Assembly (NCBI GenBank): GCA_031430645.1
Contig: JANPBY010000040.1
Coordinates: forward strand, 1-9,377
DNA: 9,377 nucleotides
DNA from: JANPBY01 sp031430645
Lineage (GTDB): Bacteria > Actinomycetota > Actinomycetes > DATJPE01
Reading direction: 5' to 3'
Position numbers and translations under genes: made by a program. This document shows positions 6,355-9,377 of the stretch, piece by piece. The notes beneath the pieces are model-generated. The model was not told the DNA's origin. It made no database searches and saw only the letters and a program-made list of their open reading frames with translations. Position 1 is the stretch's first letter; the number at the start of each line of letters is the position of its first letter.

Positions 6355-6406
6355 CCGCAGATCGTCCTTTCGGCGGCATTCTGCGGATCGATCGGACGAA
6401 AATGCC
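6355..6406 (+). repeat. overlapping inverted repeats, mutually exclusive stems
   Basis: Three perfect stems compete here: CCGCAGA (6355-6361) with TCTGCGG (6380-6386); TCGTCC (6362-6367) with GGACGA (6394-6399); GGCATT (6375-6380) with AATGCC (6401-6406). They sit 10-60 bp after the permease stop. No T run follows, so it is not a classical intrinsic terminator. Switching or a protein site are both possible. Confidence 0.45.
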
Positions 6407-6475
6407 CGAGCGGTCTTCCCACATTGCTCACGCTGAGTAACGTGTTTCATGTCGGGGGCCCACAGGGGGACCTCG

Positions 6476-6490
6476 GCCGGCTCTCCCGGC
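6476..6490 (+). repeat. GC-rich hairpin
   Basis: GCCGG (6476-6480) pairs perfectly with CCGGC (6486-6490) around a 5-nt CTCTC loop. Strong but short; no U tract after it. Part of the structured leader before the Tad genes. Confidence 0.4.
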
Positions 6491-6633
6491 AACAGCCACC
6501 AGCTGGTTTCGGGCGAGCGGGGGGGTTCTCCGCCACGCACGGCGCGAACGAGCAGTTGGTCACTCGATCGGGCACCCAGCGAAGGCTCCCAACTTGGCCC
6601 GCCAGGCTTCGGCCCGCACCGTAAGAGGGACTC

Positions 6634-7386
6634 ATGGGACGCAGAACGATTCTCCTGATCATCGCGCTCGTTGTAGCCGCTCTCGGGACGGCGCTGGTCT
6701 TCCTGTATGTGCAGTCGGCCGACAGCCGAGCCCTTGACGGCCAAGAGCAAGTCCAAGTGCTCTTCGCAACCCAGCAGATCCCCGTCGGCCAGAACGCCGA
6801 GACCGCCTCGGCGAACGGCTCGCTCGAGTTGCGCACAGTAGCGAAGAACTCGGCTGCCGAAGGCGCGCTGAGTGACATCGACCCGATTGCGGGTCAGGTC
6901 GCGCTGACCACGATCTTCCCGGGACAACAGATCGTCACCGCTGCGTTCGGAGACATCGCAGGTGTGTCGGCGATTCCCATCCCCGACGACAAGATGGCAC
7001 TTTCGCTGCAGCTCGGAGACCCCGAGCGGGTCGCGGGGTTCCTCAGCGCCGGTTCCGAGGTGGCGATCTTCGCGACCCTGCCCAGTCCGGACAAGGCCGA
7101 CCAGGCGGACGACGCGACGGCCGAAAACACGCAGTTGCTGATCGAGCGGGTCCAGGTCATCACAGTGGGCAATGTCCAGCCGGTCCAGACGACAACGACG
7201 GAGGAGGACGGCAGCCAGAACGTCGAAGAGATCCCTCGCGCCATCGTCACCCTGGCCGTAAGCCAGAAGCAGGCGCAGCAGCTCATCTATGCGTCCCAGA
7301 AGGGCCAGCTGTACTTCACGCTGCTTACGGTGGACTCCAAGGTCGGCCCGTTGCCGCCCACCGACGGTTCCAACGTCGCAAAGTGA
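6634..7386 (+). CDS. cpaB: CpaB/RcpC-like Flp pilus assembly protein (SAF domain)
   Basis: A 250-residue protein with an N-terminal membrane anchor (about 5-26, after MGRR), a SAF domain (about 38-105; VLFATQQIPVGQNA at its start and TTIFPGQQIVTAAFG at its end) and an RcpC-type beta domain (DDKMALSLQLGDPERVAGFL, 118-137, then GSEVAIFATL and LLIERVQVITVGNV). This is the usual order in CpaB, which in Gram-negatives assists the secretin; in Gram-positives, without an outer membrane, it probably acts on the outer face of the membrane in pilus assembly. The stretch 150-170 is Asp/Ala-rich and a Thr/Glu-rich loop lies near 187-195, both probably surface loops. AAGAGGGA (6623-6630) lies just before the ATG and supports this start. 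It is first of three Tad genes, with cpaE 33 bp downstream. Confidence 0.88.
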   Translation: MGRRTILLIIALVVAALGTALVFLYVQSADSRALDGQEQVQVLFATQQIPVGQNAETASANGSLELRTVAKNSAAEGALSDIDPIAGQVALTTIFPGQQIVTAAFGDIAGVSAIPIPDDKMALSLQLGDPERVAGFLSAGSEVAIFATLPSPDKADQADDATAENTQLLIERVQVITVGNVQPVQTTTTEEDGSQNVEEIPRAIVTLAVSQKQAQQLIYASQKGQLYFTLLTVDSKVGPLPPTDGSNVAK

Positions 7387-7419
7387 CTGCAGAAATCAAG
7401 CGTAAGGACGCCAGCTGAT

Positions 7420-8622
7420 ATGGCCGTAATCGTCGATCTGGACCCCGCAGGCGCGGACACCCTCAACGCCGCGCTCGGTGGAGAGGCCCTCGTGCTCACC
7501 AGCGTAGATGAGCTGCGCCGGCACCTCGACGTGCAGCTCGACGAGGACTGCGTCATCGTCGGCCCGTCCGTCGACCAGGGCACGGCGCTGGCTCTTGCCG
7601 AATCCATGCGCGTCACCCGCCCGAGCCTCGGCTTCGTGCTCGTGCGGCGCCGGATCGACACCTCCGTGCTCGGCGAGGCTCTGAGAGCAGGCGTTCGCGA
7701 GGTCGTCGAGGAGCGTGACATCGCTGGCCTCAGCACCGCCGTACGGCGCACTCGCGCTCTCGCCCGTGCCATGCGCGAGAGCGTCGAGTCCACAGAGAAC
7801 TTTGAGCAAGCGGGTCCCCGGGGGCGTGTCATCACGGTCTTCTCAGCCAAGGGGGGGTGCGGCAAGACGACGGTATCCACAAACCTAGCGGCCGTTCTTG
7901 CCGACCGAGGCAAGCGTCAGGTCTGCCTTGTTGACCTCGACCTGGCGTTCGGCGACGTAGCGATCGCCCTGCAGATGTTCCCGTCCCACACGATCGCCGA
8001 CGCGATCCCGCTCGGGGAGACCCTGGACGCGCAAGGCGTCCTCAGCCTGCTCACGCCTCACTCACCGGGGTTGTCGGCCCTGGTCGCTCCTGTCGAACCA
8101 GGTGTCGCTTCCTCCATCCCGGCAGAACTGGTCGGCCGAATCCTCGACATCCTCCGCGAGCAGTTCGATTACGTCGTCATCGACACCCCGCCCGCATTCG
8201 ATGACCAGGTGCTCGCAGCATTTGACCGCAGTGACGTCATCGCCTTGTTGGCGACCATGGACATCCCCGCTATCAAGAACCTCAAACTCACGCTCGAGAC
8301 GATGGAGTTGCTCAACTACTCTCGCGACCGCTACCAAGTGGTCATGAACAGGGCCGACGCCAAGGTCGGCCTGGTTGTCAGCGAGGTCGAGAAGACCTTG
8401 AGTACCCCAATCGTCAGCCAGATTCCGTCGTCAGCCGAGGTCCCCAAGGCGATCAACCGAGGCGTACCGATCGTGCTCGACCAGCCCAAGCACCCAGTAA
8501 GCCTCGCGATCCGAGGCTTTGCTGACGCCTATGTCATTTCCAGTCAGTCGGTCGACAGGACCGTTCCACCTCAGCTCCGCACCGACCGGCGCGGGCTGCT
8601 ACGGAGAAAGACGAGGACCTGA
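7420..8622 (+). CDS. cpaE: CpaE/TadZ-like pilus localisation ATPase (receiver-like + ParA/MinD)
   Basis: A 400-residue protein with an N-terminal response-regulator-like domain (1 to about 110; acidic pair Asp6/Asp8, GVREVVEERD near its end) and a C-terminal SIMIBI ATPase. The deviant Walker A is KGGCGKTT (144-151) with the signature lysine Lys144; Walker A' is VDLDLAFGD (171-179) and Walker B YVVIDTPP (251-258). Gly48 stands at the end of strand 3 (VIVGPS), where a phosphorylated Asp would be, so the receiver is degenerate, as known for TadZ. TadZ/CpaE localises the pilus machine, often at a pole. Start: ATG at 7420 with AAGGA (7404-7408), an unusually long 11 nt upstream. The P-loop codons contain a run of seven G (7851-7857). 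Its TGA shares one base with the ATG of cpaF. The basic C-terminal tail (GLLRRKTRT) is unremarkable. The family assignment is firm, the cell position in this host is inferred. Confidence 0.9.
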   Translation: MAVIVDLDPAGADTLNAALGGEALVLTSVDELRRHLDVQLDEDCVIVGPSVDQGTALALAESMRVTRPSLGFVLVRRRIDTSVLGEALRAGVREVVEERDIAGLSTAVRRTRALARAMRESVESTENFEQAGPRGRVITVFSAKGGCGKTTVSTNLAAVLADRGKRQVCLVDLDLAFGDVAIALQMFPSHTIADAIPLGETLDAQGVLSLLTPHSPGLSALVAPVEPGVASSIPAELVGRILDILREQFDYVVIDTPPAFDDQVLAAFDRSDVIALLATMDIPAIKNLKLTLETMELLNYSRDRYQVVMNRADAKVGLVVSEVEKTLSTPIVSQIPSSAEVPKAINRGVPIVLDQPKHPVSLAIRGFADAYVISSQSVDRTVPPQLRTDRRGLLRRKTRT

Positions 8623-9377
8623 TGAGTCTCTCTGACCGGCTCGCCGATGCCCGACGTGCGCGGGGGGTGGACACAACTCTCGAGCAGACGAGCGGCGACG
8701 CCCTGATGAACCGGGGCACGCACCGCAAGTCCCTCGACCCGTTCGCTGAGCTGAAGCAGACCGTCCACCAGAGCCTTCTGGAGAACCTCGGTCCGCAGCT
8801 CTACGACGCCCGGATGACGCAGTCCGAGCTTGAGCAGAAAGTACGACTGACGCTGCAGGAAGTGCTCGCGCACGAGGAGACACCACTCACGGTCCAGGAC
8901 CGCGCGCGCATCGCCCAGGAGGTCGCCGACGACATCCTCGGCTACGGCCCCCTCGAGCCCTACCTGCGGGACCCCGCCCTCACCGAGGTCATGGTCAACG
9001 GCGCCCACTCCATCTACATCGAGCGCAGCGGCCAGATCTTCCAGGTCGACGGGCAGTTCAACGACGAAGCACACCTTCGTCGCACGATCGACAAGATCGT
9101 CGGCCGCGTCGGCCGGCGAGTGGACGAGTCCAGCCCAATGGTCGACGCGCGGTTGCCGGACGGTAGCCGCGTCAACGCGGTCATCCCGCCACTCGCCCTG
9201 GATGGCTCCCTCCTCACGATCCGGAAGTTCTCCGTCGACCCCTACCAGGTCGACGACCTGATCGGATTCGGCACCATGAGCCGTACGACGGCCGAGTTCG
9301 TGGAGAAGTGCGTACGAGGCCGCTTGAACATCCTCGTCTCGGGCGGGACCGGCGCTGGCAAGACCACGACCTTGAAC
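8622..9377 (+). CDS. cpaF: CpaF/TadA secretion ATPase, 3' end cut by window edge
   Basis: The frame from ATG 8622 is open for exactly 252 codons to the edge. It has a variable N-terminus, a helical region (about 40-100), then the conserved N-domain of type II/IV secretion ATPases: YGPLEPYLRD (108-117), EVMVNG followed by IYIERSGQI, VGRRVDESSPMVDARLPDGS ending at 182, RVNAVIPPLA and LTIRKF. Walker A GGTGAGKT (241-248) lies at the very end of the window, so the Asp box, Walker B and His box are beyond it. This hexameric ATPase powers Flp/Tad pilus assembly at the cytoplasmic membrane, working with TadB/TadC. A CGAGGA ribosome site (8612-8617), inside the end of cpaE, lies 4 nt before the ATG, and the one-base TGATG overlap implies coupled translation. 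Confidence 0.93.
   Translation, partial: MSLSDRLADARRARGVDTTLEQTSGDALMNRGTHRKSLDPFAELKQTVHQSLLENLGPQLYDARMTQSELEQKVRLTLQEVLAHEETPLTVQDRARIAQEVADDILGYGPLEPYLRDPALTEVMVNGAHSIYIERSGQIFQVDGQFNDEAHLRRTIDKIVGRVGRRVDESSPMVDARLPDGSRVNAVIPPLALDGSLLTIRKFSVDPYQVDDLIGFGTMSRTTAEFVEKCVRGRLNILVSGGTGAGKTTTLN

Larger units (their letters stand above)
6345..6633 (+). other. non-coding leader/intergenic region before the Tad operon
   Basis: This 289-bp stretch has no convincing gene: the short open frames at 6424-6624 and 6449-6658 have no ribosome site and unprotein-like composition. It holds two overlapping inverted-repeat sets (6355-6406), a GC hairpin (6476-6490), G runs at 6454-6458, 6465-6469 and 6519-6525, a 6-bp inverted repeat AGTTGG/CCAACT (6554-6559 with 6589-6594), and a GGC-TTCG-GCC mini-hairpin (6605-6614) just before the ribosome site. 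TAACGT (6438-6443) fits a -10 and would give a leader near 185 nt, but without a clear -35. It must contain the Tad operon promoter unless transcription reads through from the ABC genes. Confidence 0.5.

Noticed and set aside
6355..6386. Intrinsic terminator for the ABC operon
   Set aside because: The stem is only 7 bp with an 18-nt loop and no following T run, so I list it as an inverted repeat only.
6454..6525. G-quadruplex in the Tad leader
   Set aside because: The G runs are separated by up to about 41 nt, and only the last two tracts are close together, so a stable quadruplex is doubtful.
6535..6590. Resemblance to a cyclic-di-GMP-I riboswitch core (CACGCAC followed later by GCGAAGGC)
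   Set aside because: The conserved AGGGCAAACC and GGGACGCAAAGCC elements and the paired stems are not present in order; the likeness is local only. A covariance search would decide.
6424..6658. Short overlapping plus-strand open frames before cpaB, considered as a Flp pilin
   Set aside because: Flp pilins need a short leader, a processing site and a hydrophobic helix; these frames are Ser/Arg/Gly/Pro-rich with no hydrophobic segment and no ribosome site.

Overview
This window is chromosomal DNA from a high-GC Gram-positive bacterium, almost certainly an actinobacterium. Codon third positions are strongly G/C, starts include GTG and TTG, many genes overlap by 1-4 bases, and the families are typically actinobacterial. 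The gene order (SRPBCC protein, small ORF divergent from a FadD15-type acyl-CoA ligase) recalls the Mycobacterium tuberculosis Rv2185c-Rv2186c-fadD15 region. The Tad genes and overall style would fit Nocardioides or a relative, but I cannot fix the genus from the sequence alone. There is no transposase, integrase, tRNA, rRNA, CRISPR array or recognisable defence gene.

Left part (1-2165, minus strand, read right to left): a small SRPBCC-like protein, a zinc-ribbon protein with a C-terminal membrane anchor (4-base GTGA overlap with the preceding gene), a class III metallophosphoesterase and a second SRPBCC protein that runs off the left edge. The close packing suggests one operon, with a possible internal promoter ahead of the last gene.

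Centre (2318-6344, plus strand, divergent from the left part): a long-chain acyl-CoA ligase, then 20 bp later an ABC exporter ATPase, whose stop overlaps the start of a large membrane permease. The upstream ligase may activate fatty acids while the flanking SRPBCC proteins could bind hydrophobic ligands, but that link is inference from position only. The substrate of the ABC pair is unknown.

Right part (6345-9377, plus strand): a 289-bp non-coding leader rich in inverted repeats and G runs, then the start of a Tad/Flp (type IVb) pilus operon: CpaB-like SAF protein, CpaE/TadZ-like ParA ATPase with a degenerate receiver domain, and CpaF/TadA secretion ATPase cut by the right edge just after its Walker A motif. 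TadB/TadC membrane genes, pilins and a prepilin peptidase would be expected beyond the edge but are not seen.

I found no clear new multi-gene system. The items most worth a second look are the poorly known zinc-ribbon membrane protein with a G7 tract at its junction with the upstream gene, the structured leader before the Tad genes, and the two-fold permease with its single TTA codon at position 9.
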